DNA of 11,103 bases, taken from the NCBI GenBank assembly GCA_003566795.1, contig PXBU01000144.1, forward strand, positions 1 through 11,103, given 5' to 3'. This document shows, piece by piece, positions 1 to 7,621 of the stretch. Below the pieces are notes generated by a model. That model was not told the origin of the DNA. It did not search any database and worked only from the letters and a program-made list of their open reading frames with translations. Position 1 is the first letter of the stretch. The number at the start of each line of letters is the position of its first letter. The stretch is from Puniceicoccaceae bacterium. GTDB lineage: Bacteria; Verrucomicrobiota; Verrucomicrobiia; Opitutales; Coraliomargaritaceae. The translations under genes and the position numbers were made by a program.

Positions 1-1810
1 CAATTACTGCTTCGAGTGCACTTAACTTGAGGGGTTTAGGCAAATACCCATCCATACCGGCAGATAAGCAACGTTCTTCATCTCCCAGCATGGCGTTGGC
101 GGTTAATGCAACTATTTTAATCTCTTTGACTGCGTCACCAGCCGCGCCCTTGCGTATGGCTGAAGTTGCTTCCAATCCATCCATGACCGGCATTTGTAAG
201 TCCATAATGACCAAATCAGCGGGTTTTTCCCGCAGCAAAGCCAACAGCTCCGCACCGTTTCCAACGGATTCAGACTGCATGCCCAATCGCTGGAGCATGA
301 GCGTAATCACTCGTTGATTGGCGCGGTTGTCTTCAGCTATCAGCGTCCTGATCCTCGATTTGTCGATGCTGGCAGGTTTTTCCGGGCTGGCGACTTCCGA
401 GACATCACCACCTTCGTTTGTTCCGACTCGTAGGCGGGTGTAAAAACTTGACCCCTCCCCCGGCAAACTGGTTGCCCATACCTTTCCTCCCATCGCTTCG
501 GCTAATCGCTTGCAGATCGCCAAGCCAAGTCCGGTGCCACCATATTTCCGCGTTGTCGAGGCATCCCCCTGAGAAAATGGCTTGAACAGCGTTTTAAGCT
601 GTTCGCGCTCGATACCAACACCGGTGTCACGCACTTCAAACTCAATTTCGACTGCGCCGGTGTCGTCCGCCTCCGAATGGAGCATTATGGCAAGTGTTAC
701 GGTGCCTTCTGCAGTGAACTTGATTGCGTTTGACAAGAGATTGGTCAAAATCTGCCGGATTCGCATCTCATCCCCGGTGATTCTACGCGGGACATCCTCT
801 GCGATATCAATTTCGAGCTGCACTCCTTTCTCAGCTGCCTGGTTGAAAAACATAGCACTTAGCTCACGCAGCAGCCGCACCAAATTGAATTCCCGCAACT
901 CCAAAGAAAGGTTGCCGGTCTCGATTTTCGAAAAATCGAGGATATCATTGATCAGGGCCATCAAGGTCTCGCTGCTGGCGCGAATCGTCTGCGTATAATC
1001 GAGTTGTTCCGCATCCAAGCTGGTATCCGAGAGCATCTCAATAAACCCGACGATTCCATTCAGCGGGGTGCGAATCTCATGGCTCATTGTCGCAAGGAAT
1101 TCACTTTTAGCCTGATTGGCAAAATCAGCCTCTCGCGCCGACTGGCGAGCCTGTTCAAGCACTTCGTTCAAGCGAGCATTGACTTTTTCCAGCTCATCGC
1201 GCGCCTGATCGGCATCCTCCATCATGCTGAGGGCAATCTTACGCCCCGCTTTTAATTCATTGGCACTTTTCGTCAAATCAGCATTCGCAGACACCAGCTC
1301 TTTCTCCGCCCGCCGCCAACGTTGCTCCGTTTCACTCCGCTCCCGCAAAACCAGCCGCAGGGTATTCATCACCTTATCAAATTCCTTCAAATCAAACGAT
1401 TGGGCCATCAAGGTCGAACCACCGGCATTACTGGCAGCAAGCTGTTCATCCAGCAGGTTGATATTCGTTTGGATAGTGTTGATCAAACAGCGAGCGGCCA
1501 AGAGGGGCAGCGCGAGCCCCAATGCCAAGAGCGAGGATGCCAATATTAAGCTCCGAGTGAACTCGCTTTTGAGGGCATTCAAACGTTCACTCCGCATCAA
1601 CTCGATATCGTCAATACGCGCGGCCGGATCGATACCAAAGCTCTGCACCATGACATTCAACTGATTCGTTATTTGTATTTGCTCCAGCAAATAGTCCGAG
1701 GTTCTCTCCGAAACATACCAGGTAAACATGCCCAAAACAATCAGCCAGGCAGGGCAGGCGGCATAGAGATGGACGGCACGAGCCAAACTGCGCTTGGAAT
1801 TAGTCAACAT
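1..1810 (-). CDS. Hybrid sensor histidine kinase/response regulator (3' end beyond window)
   Basis: Reading the minus strand gives 603 uninterrupted codons with no stop before the left edge. Order: cytoplasmic start, membrane helix at about 13-33, a short probably periplasmic loop of about 53 residues, second helix at about 87-108, and a charged coiled-coil-like linker at about 115-240. A HisKA domain follows, with TMSHEIRTPLNG and phospho-acceptor His244. The HATPase_c domain has N-box NLLSNAIKF, DTGVGI and GGTGLGLAI at 424-432. The C-terminal receiver starts near 487, with acidic pair Glu493-Asp494, phospho-acceptor Asp537 in VIMDLQMPVMDG, Thr570 and Lys592. The kinase should autophosphorylate and pass phosphate to its own receiver. 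No DNA-binding output is visible, so the partner is unknown, and an HPt or further domain could lie off the edge. The gene overlaps the upstream PAS-protein gene by 11 bases. The ATG at 1810 was chosen, but a TTG at 1807 sits at a better distance from the AGGAGG. Confidence 0.95.
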   Translation of the reverse strand, partial: MLTNSKRSLARAVHLYAACPAWLIVLGMFTWYVSERTSDYLLEQIQITNQLNVMVQSFGIDPAARIDDIELMRSERLNALKSEFTRSLILASSLLALGLALPLLAARCLINTIQTNINLLDEQLAASNAGGSTLMAQSFDLKEFDKVMNTLRLVLRERSETEQRWRRAEKELVSANADLTKSANELKAGRKIALSMMEDADQARDELEKVNARLNEVLEQARQSAREADFANQAKSEFLATMSHEIRTPLNGIVGFIEMLSDTSLDAEQLDYTQTIRASSETLMALINDILDFSKIETGNLSLELREFNLVRLLRELSAMFFNQAAEKGVQLEIDIAEDVPRRITGDEMRIRQILTNLLSNAIKFTAEGTVTLAIMLHSEADDTGAVEIEFEVRDTGVGIEREQLKTLFKPFSQGDASTTRKYGGTGLGLAICKRLAEAMGGKVWATSLPGEGSSFYTRLRVGTNEGGDVSEVASPEKPASIDKSRIRTLIAEDNRANQRVITLMLQRLGMQSESVGNGAELLALLREKPADLVIMDLQMPVMDGLEATSAIRKGAAGDAVKEIKIVALTANAMLGDEERCLSAGMDGYLPKPLKLSALEAVI

Positions 1811-2660
1811 GCCTCCTGGATTTAAGAAAATCTTTGCTGTTCGACTCATGCTCTTTTGTTGACTGGTCAATTTGGTAGCGAGGTGCTTCCCCCGCAGCTT
1901 TCAAGGCGTTGTTCACTTCTTCCTTCAACTCTAAAATCCGCGTTTCCCGGCGATACATCCCCCGGCGAAACCGCTCCAGGTCTTTGGCACCCGGTGCAAG
2001 CGGATTATCGCCCTCCTCCTCTGCCTGCACCTGCGAGACAATAAAAGAAGCCTCCACCATATGCGTTTGCTGACAATAGACGGCAGTCATCTCAATTTCC
2101 AACGGAAATCCCCGCCAGTCTTCAACGGTTAAACAATGCACAAATCCAGAATGGGCTCCACGCTGTGCCTTGGTAACGACGGCTTCGATACTGGACGGGG
2201 CCACCCGCAGCAATTCGGGTAGTGGCTTGGCACTTACTGTCAAATCCGCAGGAATACGTAGTGCATGTAGAAAGCCCGGACTTACTTTTCCCACCCACAG
2301 TGTGCCCGCATCGAAATAAGCCAAACAAGCCAGAGAATTATCGTAATAGTCGCGGATTCGATTTTCCAGGAGCTCAATCTCATTACTATATCGATGACTC
2401 AAATGTTTTAAGGAATTCGCCAACGAACGCTCCCGGCAAATGAAAGCTCCGATCGTGAGTGCGCTTAAAACAGCGATCACTACCGTCTCCATCTGAGGCA
2501 AACCAACGGCTGACAGCGTAAAAAAAGCCACGACCCCAGAAAAAAATCCGGTCGCAATGCCTGGAATAAGACAACCATCTGCCTGCTGCTGGCTATTTTT
2601 TTGATACATTGATGCAAATTTTGAATTTTGCTTGCTCAAGTTTATATAATTTGAACTCAC
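1800..2660 (-). CDS. Two-helix membrane protein with PAS-like sensory domain
   Basis: A 286-residue protein that I cannot assign to a named family. It has a polar N-terminus, then two hydrophobic helices at about 30-52 and 57-75 in a hairpin, so both ends are probably cytoplasmic. Residues about 105-212 read like a PAS fold (DNSLACLAYFDAGTLWVGKVSPGF, then a DWRGFPLEIEMTAVY strand pair), here written only as landmarks: DNSLACLAYF near 107 and DWRGFPLEIE at 181-190. After it comes a charged helix at about 228-262 with RRETRILELKEEVN and a PRY end, a linker type I associate with PAS signalling proteins. There is no kinase, cyclase or output domain, so it is probably a sensor or accessory subunit for the hybrid kinase whose gene overlaps its end. 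The start is GTG with a weak AGG six bases ahead; an ATG at codon 18 is the alternative. The PAS assignment is from reading, not a search. Confidence 0.75.
   Translation of the reverse strand: MSSNYINLSKQNSKFASMYQKNSQQQADGCLIPGIATGFFSGVVAFFTLSAVGLPQMETVVIAVLSALTIGAFICRERSLANSLKHLSHRYSNEIELLENRIRDYYDNSLACLAYFDAGTLWVGKVSPGFLHALRIPADLTVSAKPLPELLRVAPSSIEAVVTKAQRGAHSGFVHCLTVEDWRGFPLEIEMTAVYCQQTHMVEASFIVSQVQAEEEGDNPLAPGAKDLERFRRGMYRRETRILELKEEVNNALKAAGEAPRYQIDQSTKEHESNSKDFLKSRRHVD
1812..1817 (-). promoter_or_regulatory. Shine-Dalgarno AGGAGG for the hybrid kinase, inside the upstream gene
   Basis: A perfect AGGAGG lies in the last codons of the upstream membrane-protein gene. It is 1 base before the ATG at 1810 and 4 bases before an in-frame TTG at 1807. 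The spacing to the ATG is unusually short, so the TTG may be the true start, giving a protein one residue shorter. The overlap suggests translational coupling of the two genes. Confidence 0.6.
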
Positions 2661-2703
2661 TCAAAACCTATTCTGGATGAAAACGTATCGTCGGTATTTC
2701 CAT

Positions 2704-3069
2704 TTATAGGCGAAGCAGCTCAGCATCACTCCACAGCTGGTCGAGCTTGTAATAGTCGCGCACACCCTCCGTCTGCAAGTGCACCATAAAGTCGAAGGCA
2801 TCCACGACCAGCCACCCACTGCCGACTTCACGGTCTTGCCCGATCAATTCCACCCCGGCCTCCTTGAGCGCGGCATCCAGCGCGCTCTTGAGCGCCTTGA
2901 CATGCGGCTCGGAGGTCGCCGTGGCCAGAATCAGGAAATCAGTGATCGACGATTTACCTCTGACATCCAGCACTTTAATCGCCTCGCCTTTCTTGTCTTC
3001 CAGCGCGGCCAGGGCGCAGCGCATCTCGGCTAGAGTCGTATCGGCTATAGAATTATTCTTTTTTGACAT
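2704..3069 (-). CDS. rsfS: Ribosomal silencing factor RsfS (YbeB/Iojap family)
   Basis: A 121-residue protein covering the whole Iojap/RsfS domain. The family pattern is clear: SITDFLILATATSEPHVKAL at 40-60, the GSGWLVVDAFDFMVH core at about 83-97, and RDYYKLDQLWSDAELL near the end. In the family, RsfS binds protein L14 on the 50S subunit and blocks joining to the 30S, damping translation when nutrients are short. It follows nadD by 12 bases on the same strand, a pairing seen in very many bacteria, which supports both calls. The ATG at 3069 is used; a TTG two codons earlier (3075) would also fit, and neither has a visible Shine-Dalgarno. A 43-base gap follows before the PAS-protein gene. Confidence 0.95.
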   Translation of the reverse strand: MSKKNNSIADTTLAEMRCALAALEDKKGEAIKVLDVRGKSSITDFLILATATSEPHVKALKSALDAALKEAGVELIGQDREVGSGWLVVDAFDFMVHLQTEGVRDYYKLDQLWSDAELLRL

Positions 3070-3081
3070 AATCAACAGAGT

Positions 3082-3690
3082 TTAAACATACAGTCCCTGC
3101 TCCCGAATGAAAGCCTGAACTGCCTCCGGCAAAATCGCATCACAGCATGCTCCCTGTGCAATACGCTCCCGCACCATACTGCTACTCCACTCCATCAAAG
3201 GTGCCTCAATCCGCATCCAATCGAGCCCGGGGATCGGGGGAGCCGCAGCGACGTGGCCGGGGCGTGCCACTACCAGAAATTTAACCAACTGCACCAGCTC
3301 AGCCACCGCATGCCATCGGTCTAGTTGCTCCAATTGATCACTCCCAATGATCCAGCATAGCTCGGCCGCCGATTCCCGCTGTTTAAACTTCCGCACCGTC
3401 TCGACCGTATAACTCACCCCACCACGCCTGAGTTCCGAATCGTCAATCACGAAGCCTTCCTCCTCCGCAAGCGCACGTTTGAGCATCTCGACGCGGTCGG
3501 CATCGCTGGCAAGCGGAGCGTGACCTTTCAATGGCGACTGCGCTGCCGGAATAAAAACGACCTCTTTCAGCGAGGCCTGATCACGCGCCGCGCACGCCAC
3601 CGCCAAATGTGCCCGATGCACCGGGTCGAAGGCCCCGCCATAAAGTGCGATTCGTGGCTGCTTGATTGCTTGATATTGGTCGGTCTTCAT
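3082..3690 (-). CDS. nadD: Nicotinate-nucleotide adenylyltransferase NadD
   Basis: A 202-residue protein of usual family length. It transfers AMP from ATP to nicotinate mononucleotide, giving nicotinate adenine dinucleotide, the next-to-last step of NAD synthesis in the cytoplasm. The nucleotidyltransferase signature GGAFDPVHRAH is at 18-28; its two histidines, H25 and H28, are the usual ATP-binding pair. The position usually Gly before the second His is Ala here. IIGSDQLEQLDRWH at about 114-127 matches the family G-D-x-L-x-x-x-x-x-W block, and SSSMVRER at 169-176 is the C-terminal ATP-binding motif. It heads the minus-strand group with rsfS. Its start lies only 31 bases from the divergent exoD-like gene, so the promoters must be very compact or overlap coding sequence. 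No Shine-Dalgarno is visible. Confidence 0.96.
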   Translation of the reverse strand: MKTDQYQAIKQPRIALYGGAFDPVHRAHLAVACAARDQASLKEVVFIPAAQSPLKGHAPLASDADRVEMLKRALAEEEGFVIDDSELRRGGVSYTVETVRKFKQRESAAELCWIIGSDQLEQLDRWHAVAELVQLVKFLVVARPGHVAAAPPIPGLDWMRIEAPLMEWSSSMVRERIAQGACCDAILPEAVQAFIREQGLYV

Positions 3691-3721
3691 TCAGGTTTAG
3701 GTTTTCAGAAGCCCACTACAA

Positions 3722-4381
3722 ATGCAAACCAAGTTAGACCACTTAAAACATCAGCCTCTCGGCGATGCGCTGGAGCGACTGCTCCACTCTGAGGATGCAC
3801 GTGGGCCCTCAATCGGAGAGACCACCCAGGCTGTGGGAGAGAAAGGTTTCGGCTTAATCCTGATGGTGTTGTCGCTGCCCAGTGCCCTACCCGTACCCGC
3901 CCCGGGCTACAGCACACCGTTCGGCATCGTGATTGGACTCATCGCCCTCCAAATGATACTGGGGCGCCAGACGCTCTGGATTCCGGCCAGGCTCCAACGC
4001 ATCCGCATCAAGCCATCCCTCGCCAAGTCCATGCTGGGCACTGCTACCCGCGCACTCAAAAAGATCGAACGTTGGATTCGCCCCCGGCAGCGCTGGATTC
4101 GCTCACGGCCCGGACAAGCCGGGCTTGCCAGCGTCATTCTGATCATGGCCTGCCTGATGATGCTGCCGATCCCCCTCACGAACAGCTTCCCCGCAGTCGT
4201 CATCTTTCTAATTGGCCTCGGACTCTCGGAAGAGGATGGCTTACTCGCGGTGGGTGCTTTCGGGATTGGCTTACTGGCGGTTGCCCTCTACGCCGGAGTC
4301 ATTTATATTCTGATTCAGCAAGGCCCGGACGCCCTGGACGCGATCAAGGACTGGGTTAAAGCCCGTCTGGGCATGAGCTGA
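3722..4381 (+). CDS. ExoD-family membrane protein
   Basis: A 219-residue protein matching the ExoD family (named for a Sinorhizobium exopolysaccharide gene; the biochemical role is not settled). The family block runs from GEKGFGLILMVLSLPSALP at about 39-57 through PAPGYSTPFGIVIGLIALQM to the GRQTLWIP sequence at 81-88. Hydrophobic stretches are at about 43-80 (probably a hairpin), 134-152, 155-172 and 174-199. They are separated by a basic, probably cytoplasmic segment at 90-130 rich in Arg and Lys. It is a single gene, divergent from nadD and convergent with the protease gene, with no polysaccharide genes nearby, so a link to exopolysaccharide cannot be argued from context. The ATG has no clear Shine-Dalgarno. 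Confidence 0.88.
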   Translation: MQTKLDHLKHQPLGDALERLLHSEDARGPSIGETTQAVGEKGFGLILMVLSLPSALPVPAPGYSTPFGIVIGLIALQMILGRQTLWIPARLQRIRIKPSLAKSMLGTATRALKKIERWIRPRQRWIRSRPGQAGLASVILIMACLMMLPIPLTNSFPAVVIFLIGLGLSEEDGLLAVGAFGIGLLAVALYAGVIYILIQQGPDALDAIKDWVKARLGMS

Positions 4382-4404
4382 GCCGAGGCTGAAAAAACGA
4401 CGAG

Positions 4405-6000
4405 TCATCTGGGACGGATCTGGAGTGCCTTAAAGTTATTTTCGAGCCGGACATCCTGATTCAAGTCTTCCGGCACAACCGTGGCCACGATATCGAGTGC
4501 TCGATTACTGGCATGCGAGGGCACTTGGACGTAGACTTTACGGGTCGTCGTTGCACCGGGCCCCAAAGTGCCGACAGTGAAGCGGATCGGCTCGCCATCA
4601 TTTACGAAAACTTCCAGTTGTGCCTGATTCAACCACTCCGTGCCGCGATTCTGCACCGTTACTTCAACCGGCATATTCGTGCCGGGCAATGCCTCCGAGC
4701 TCAGATGGATTCCCGCCAGCGCGACATCGATAATTCCTGGCGTGTCACGTTCGCGCAGGCGGTCCCAATCCAGGACTCCACCGCCGTAGGCAGGGTCCGG
4801 ACCCGGTGCCCCCGAGTCGTTAAGGTGACGCCGCATGAGGGCCACCGCATCACTGGCCGACAGCGCTGCTTCGCCGGACATCAGCGAGGCCAATGTGCCA
4901 CTAACGAAGGGAGCGGCAGCGGAGGTGCCGGAAAAATACATACTGCCCTCATCTTCCTTGGCGGCCAGGACACCCACCCCGGGAGCAGCAAAATCAATCT
5001 GATTCGACTGATTGGGAAAGACTGCATGGCTGCCGTTGGCATCCACGGCAGTCACCGACAGCACCTGGTCGTAAGCGGCCGGATAAGGCATCCGATCATA
5101 GCCGTCGTTACCCGCCGCCGCCACCAGCAGCACCCCGTTTTGATGGGCGTAATCCACCGCTTGGCGCAGCACTGGTGAATCCTGATACACCCCCAGACTC
5201 AGGTTGATGATGTCCACCCCCCGATCCACGGCCTGCACGATCCCCTCGGCGACATGGAAACTACTCCCCAGTCCAGCCTCATCCAGCACCCGCAAGACCA
5301 CCAAATCCGAATGAGGCGCAATCCCCTCCTTGCCAGCAATGATGGAGGCGACCGACGTGCCATGGTCGGCACCAGCCCCGGCCACGCCGCCCCCCGTCAA
5401 ATCAATTTGCTCAACAGACAGATCATCGAACTGAGAATGCAAGTGCATACCTGAATCCAGGATTCCAATGGTTACACCCGATCCATCACCCTGGAGTACA
5501 CCTCCGACGATGGAGCGCGCCGACAGCCCATAGCCACGCAATGTCGCCAGCAACTCGGGATCAAGCTCGACTGGTGGCAAGGGGCGTTCCACCTCGTGAG
5601 CGTAACTGATCTGCGCACCGTGGCGACTCAAGTCGACCGTGCGCAGTGCCTGTTGGGGGATGCGGACCGCCATCAACTGGTCAATTTGGCTGAGCGGTTC
5701 ATGGCCCGCAGCCTTCAAGGCGGCCAGGTATGCCCGGTAGTCTGCTATGTTGGTAAAATGGATGACATACTCCCCGGCTATCGCACCTGGGGGAAACTCC
5801 GGCAATACCTCGGCGGCGGATTCGGCCTCCACTGCCGATGGGTGGGAGACTGCTTGCCTTGCTGCGTCTGGCTCATCCGGGGCCGCCGGTGCCGCCGGTG
5901 CCGCCAGCTCCACTGGATGCCGGTTCGATAGATAGAAGCCAATCGCGCCCCCAATTATGACGAGCGCTGCTAAAACAAAATAAAACCTGGGGACTCTCAT
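4405..6000 (-). CDS. Membrane-anchored subtilisin-like (S8) serine protease with CARDB-like domain
   Basis: A 531-residue protein. A hydrophobic helix at 7-24 acts as an anchor or uncleaved signal (no lipobox is seen). A low-complexity Ala/Pro/Glu linker follows to about 75, then a small region at 76-135 starting GEYVIHF that resembles an I9 inhibitor propeptide. The peptidase domain spans about 165-415 with a full catalytic set: Asp182 in GILDSG, His213 in DHGTSVASIIAG, oxyanion Asn298 in AAAGN and Ser360 in SGTSAAAP. Residues about 424-528 form a CARDB-like beta domain (DVALAGIHLSS, EVTVQNRGTEW, VRLENNF), a module often used for cell-surface adhesion. It is probably active on the periplasmic or outer side. 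The gene stands alone, convergent with exoD and divergent from lipB over 51 bases. The substrate is unknown. Confidence 0.93.
   Translation of the reverse strand: MRVPRFYFVLAALVIIGGAIGFYLSNRHPVELAAPAAPAAPDEPDAARQAVSHPSAVEAESAAEVLPEFPPGAIAGEYVIHFTNIADYRAYLAALKAAGHEPLSQIDQLMAVRIPQQALRTVDLSRHGAQISYAHEVERPLPPVELDPELLATLRGYGLSARSIVGGVLQGDGSGVTIGILDSGMHLHSQFDDLSVEQIDLTGGGVAGAGADHGTSVASIIAGKEGIAPHSDLVVLRVLDEAGLGSSFHVAEGIVQAVDRGVDIINLSLGVYQDSPVLRQAVDYAHQNGVLLVAAAGNDGYDRMPYPAAYDQVLSVTAVDANGSHAVFPNQSNQIDFAAPGVGVLAAKEDEGSMYFSGTSAAAPFVSGTLASLMSGEAALSASDAVALMRRHLNDSGAPGPDPAYGGGVLDWDRLRERDTPGIIDVALAGIHLSSEALPGTNMPVEVTVQNRGTEWLNQAQLEVFVNDGEPIRFTVGTLGPGATTTRKVYVQVPSHASNRALDIVATVVPEDLNQDVRLENNFKALQIRPR
5882..5905 (-). 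repeat. Short 9-base tandem repeat coding Ala/Pro linker
   Basis: The plus-strand unit gccgccggt occurs twice and is followed by a six-base partial copy. It encodes the Ala-Pro-Ala repeats at about residues 33-41 of the S8 protease, just outside the membrane anchor. Such a repeat could vary linker length by slippage while keeping the frame; this is inferred. Confidence 0.7.
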
Positions 6001-6051
6001 CGATGATTAATCTAGACTCGGTTCAATTTAGAGCAACCGTCTAATGTAAAT

Positions 6052-6705
6052 ATGAGCGAGCTGGAAATAATCGACTGGGGCCGCACCCGCTACGCCGAGG
6101 CTTTTGACCAACAAAAGGCCCGTGTGGCCGCCCGCAAAGCCGGACGCTGCAGCGATGCACTCATTTTCACGGAGCACGAACCAGTTTATACCATGGGCCT
6201 GCGCCAGGGAGCCGACCAGCACTTGCTCTGGGACGAAGCGATGCTGACATCACAGGGTATCGAAGTTTTTCAAAGTAATCGCGGTGGCGACATCACCTAC
6301 CATGGCCCCGGTCAGATTGTTGGCTACCCCATTCTCTCTCTGCACCAGCGCAAAGACCTGCATGCTTACCTGCGCGATTTGGAGGAAGTGGTGATCCGCA
6401 CCTTGGCATGCTTCGGCTTGGCGGCTGCCCGGCGTGAGGGAAAAACCGGCATCTGGCTGGAAAGCCGCAAGATATGCGCCATCGGAGTCGCGGTGAAAAG
6501 CTGGATCACTTATCATGGATTTGCCCTCAACGTGAATCCGCAACTGGATCACTTTAGCGGGATCGTCCCCTGTGGCATCACAGATGGAACCGTGACTTCT
6601 CTGACCAGCGAACTGGGCAGAGAAGTCGAAACAGCTGACGTAAAAGCGGCTTTAGTGGTTGAATTCCGAAAGGTTTTTTTAAAACTAGGACCCATCTATG
6701 ATTGA
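6052..6705 (+). CDS. lipB: Lipoyl(octanoyl) transferase LipB
   Basis: A 217-residue protein of standard length. It moves the octanoyl group from octanoyl-ACP to the lipoyl domains of 2-oxoacid dehydrogenases and the glycine cleavage H protein, in the cytoplasm. Family blocks: FTEHEPVYTMG at 39-49, RGGDITYHGPGQ at 77-88, GIWLESRKICAIGV at 133-146 with the catalytic Lys140, HGFALNVNP at 155-163, and GIVPCGI at 170-176 with the acyl-accepting Cys174. Both catalytic residues are present, so it should be active. The stop overlaps the start of lipA by 8 bases, so the two are translated together and supply the two steps of endogenous lipoylation. It is divergent from the protease gene. The ATG at 6052 lacks a Shine-Dalgarno, but the protein begins exactly as expected for the family. 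Confidence 0.97.
   Translation: MSELEIIDWGRTRYAEAFDQQKARVAARKAGRCSDALIFTEHEPVYTMGLRQGADQHLLWDEAMLTSQGIEVFQSNRGGDITYHGPGQIVGYPILSLHQRKDLHAYLRDLEEVVIRTLACFGLAAARREGKTGIWLESRKICAIGVAVKSWITYHGFALNVNPQLDHFSGIVPCGITDGTVTSLTSELGREVETADVKAALVVEFRKVFLKLGPIYD
6686..6690 (+). promoter_or_regulatory. Ribosome-binding site for lipA within lipB
   Basis: TAGGA lies in the last codons of lipB, seven bases before the lipA ATG. This good spacing fixes the lipA start and fits translation coupled to lipB termination. Confidence 0.6.
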
Positions 6706-7621
6706 ACGAAAACCAGAATGGCTACGGGCCAAGCTCCCGACCAGCAGGGAATATAAGGAAGTGCGCGGGATTGTGGACTCACACGAGTTACACACGGTCT
6801 GCAAGAGTGCGCAATGCCCCAACATGGGCGAGTGCTGGTCTCGTGGCACTGCCACAATCATGATTCTGGGTAATATTTGCACCCGCTCCTGCCGCTTTTG
6901 TGCCGTCCAGACCGGCCGCCCGACCGAACTCGATCTGGGTGAACCCGCCCGCGTCGCCGAATCCATCGCCAAGATGAACCTGCAACATACCGTGATCACC
7001 TCGGTCGCACGGGATGATCTGAAAGACGGCGGCGCTGCCATCTGGGCCGCCACCATCCGCGCGGTCCACAATCGGGCACCGGAATGTGCGGTTGAGGTGC
7101 TAACCGCCGATTTTCGTGGCCAACAGGAATACCTCGACGTGGTGCTCGATGCCTGTCCGGATATCTTTAATCACAACCTGGAGACGGTCAAACGCCTCCA
7201 ACGCCCCATCCGCAAAACCGCCCGCTACGATCGCTCCCTGTGGGTGCTGGAGCATGCCAAGTCACGCGGCTTCATCACCAAATCCGGGATCATGCTGGGC
7301 ATCGGTGAGAAAGAGGATGAGATCAAGGAAGTGCTGCAAGACATGGTCGCGGTCGGGGTCGACGTGCTGACGATCGGGCAATACTTGCAACCGAGTAAGC
7401 AGCACCAACCCATCGACCGCTGGGTGCATCCCGACGAGTTCAAACGCTGGAAGGAATACGCCCTGGAAGTCGGGTTCGGCGTTTGCGAGTCCGGCCCCCT
7501 GATCCGCTCCTCCTATCATGCCGAGGAGCAATCCGCCAAATACGATGTGCGGGCCCGCCGCCGCGCCATGCAGGCGGAGATGAATGCTGCCCGTGAGGTG
7601 AGCGTCCTAAGCGGCTTCTAA
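6698..7621 (+). CDS. lipA: Lipoyl synthase LipA (radical SAM)
   Basis: A 307-residue enzyme that inserts two sulfurs at C6 and C8 of protein-bound octanoyl groups. The auxiliary 4Fe-4S cluster ligands are Cys35, Cys40 and Cys46 (CKSAQCPNMGEC). The radical SAM cluster motif CTRSCRFC gives Cys61, Cys65 and Cys68. The C-terminal RSSYHAEE at 270-277 holds the conserved Ser that is the fourth auxiliary-cluster ligand in studied LipA proteins. Other family marks: DDLKDGGA, the TADFRG run near 136-141, FNHNLETV, KSGIMLGIGE at 195-204, and IGQYLQPS at 226-233. Nothing is missing. It starts inside the end of lipB and is followed by a 129-base spacer before the convergent menD. Confidence 0.98.
   Translation: MIERKPEWLRAKLPTSREYKEVRGIVDSHELHTVCKSAQCPNMGECWSRGTATIMILGNICTRSCRFCAVQTGRPTELDLGEPARVAESIAKMNLQHTVITSVARDDLKDGGAAIWAATIRAVHNRAPECAVEVLTADFRGQQEYLDVVLDACPDIFNHNLETVKRLQRPIRKTARYDRSLWVLEHAKSRGFITKSGIMLGIGEKEDEIKEVLQDMVAVGVDVLTIGQYLQPSKQHQPIDRWVHPDEFKRWKEYALEVGFGVCESGPLIRSSYHAEEQSAKYDVRARRRAMQAEMNAAREVSVLSGF

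Noticed and set aside
582..1664. Several plus-strand open frames
   Set aside because: They are antisense to the hybrid kinase, which has a complete set of family motifs in its own frame.
4382..4404. Possible terminator AGCC-GA-GGCT plus A-run after the exoD-like gene
   Set aside because: The stem is four bases with a two-base loop, and on the minus strand the T-run comes before the stem rather than after it.
6001..6051. Promoter-like boxes between the protease gene and lipB
   Set aside because: Candidate boxes (for example TTTACA with TAAATT on the minus strand) have about 14-base spacing and only partial matches, too weak to call.
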